Shown: in pieces, positions 57,128 to 57,144 of the stretch
How positions within the stretch are numbered: the stretch's first letter is position 1
How the letters are laid out: every line of letters starts with the position of its first letter
Origin: Clostridia bacterium
Lineage (GTDB): Bacteria; Bacillota; Clostridia; Christensenellales; DUVY01
Direction of reading: 5' to 3'
Assembly: GCA_026001225.1 (NCBI GenBank)
Contig: BNZQ01000007.1
Location: 1-57,144, forward strand
Length of the DNA stretch: 57,144 nucleotides
The notes under the pieces: model-generated
Told to the model about the DNA's origin: nothing
Seen by the model: the letters and a program-made list of their open reading frames with translations, nothing else
Database searches by the model: none
Position numbers and translations under genes: made by a program

Positions 57128-57144
57128 AGGCTATAAATACTTCT

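Noticed and set aside
1..57144. tRNA, rRNA or replication origin
   Set aside because: No cloverleaf with T-loop GTTCGA context, no rRNA-like sequence and no DnaA-box cluster was found by reading.

Overview
The window looks like chromosome of a fairly GC-rich Gram-positive anaerobe, probably a gut- or sediment-type member of the Clostridia (Bacillota). The reasons are purine-rich Shine-Dalgarno sites (AAGGAG, GGAGG), clear TTGACA-N17-TATAAT promoters, and a gene set typical of that group: DegV pairs, PepV-type dipeptidase, ECF-type QueT, ammonia-dependent NadE, type II AroQ, NaMXT-type lipoboxes, a GntR/LacI-type regulator and AbiE. This is inference from gene families; no rRNA or tRNA gene was seen.

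Layout. 1-2.1 kb: two halves of a heterodimeric ABC exporter. 2.2-5.1 kb: an AT-rich orphan gene, then a diguanylate cyclase with a V4R sensor protein. 5.2-7.5 kb: a compact flavin/heme module (four-helix bis-heme membrane protein, ApbE, FMN-binding protein, MerR) whose MerR-type promoter has been duplicated. 7.6-29.9 kb: housekeeping genes (cysE, cysS, lepB, two degV, DUF1016 nuclease, gltX, radC, pepV, queT, aroKQE, three small XRE regulators, nadE, a phosphohexomutase, transketolase, a zinc ribbon, mutY). 31-33 kb: a short collagen-like gene, remnants, and an SGNH hydrolase. 33-53.2 kb: a Gram-positive carbohydrate-utilisation locus. It encodes a lipoprotein esterase, a sugar ABC importer without its own ATPase, two giant secreted lectin-like proteins placed between the two permease genes, two paralogous clan-A glycosidase lipoproteins, a GntR/LacI regulator, a GH106-like enzyme, a GH3 enzyme and a URO-D-family protein. 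53.2-57.1 kb: a decayed integrative element with sigma-like debris, an AbiE system whose toxin is frameshifted, and the C-terminal part of a VirB4-type ATPase.

The carbohydrate locus reads as one system. A surface layer of lectin-like proteins and lipoprotein glycosidases would capture and trim a decorated glycan, the importer would take up the products, and GH106/GH3 would finish them inside. Two matching palindromes (TTGTAYA-N5-TRTACAA) flank the importer promoter and are good candidate sites for the GntR/LacI regulator.

The most unusual signal is not a gene. The housekeeping half is peppered with short repeat elements bounded by inverted arrays of degenerate 7-bp units (TGAAAAC, TGACCAC, GGGAACA types). 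Six share a roughly 80-bp core and all six lie in the direction of transcription between co-directional genes. Composite copies have entered the coding sequences of pepV and queT in frame, sharing a 52-bp identical segment that adds the same peptide to two unrelated proteins. A second family of hairpins sits just before the starts of four genes, and a third family (about 130 bp, nested stems) occurs three times.
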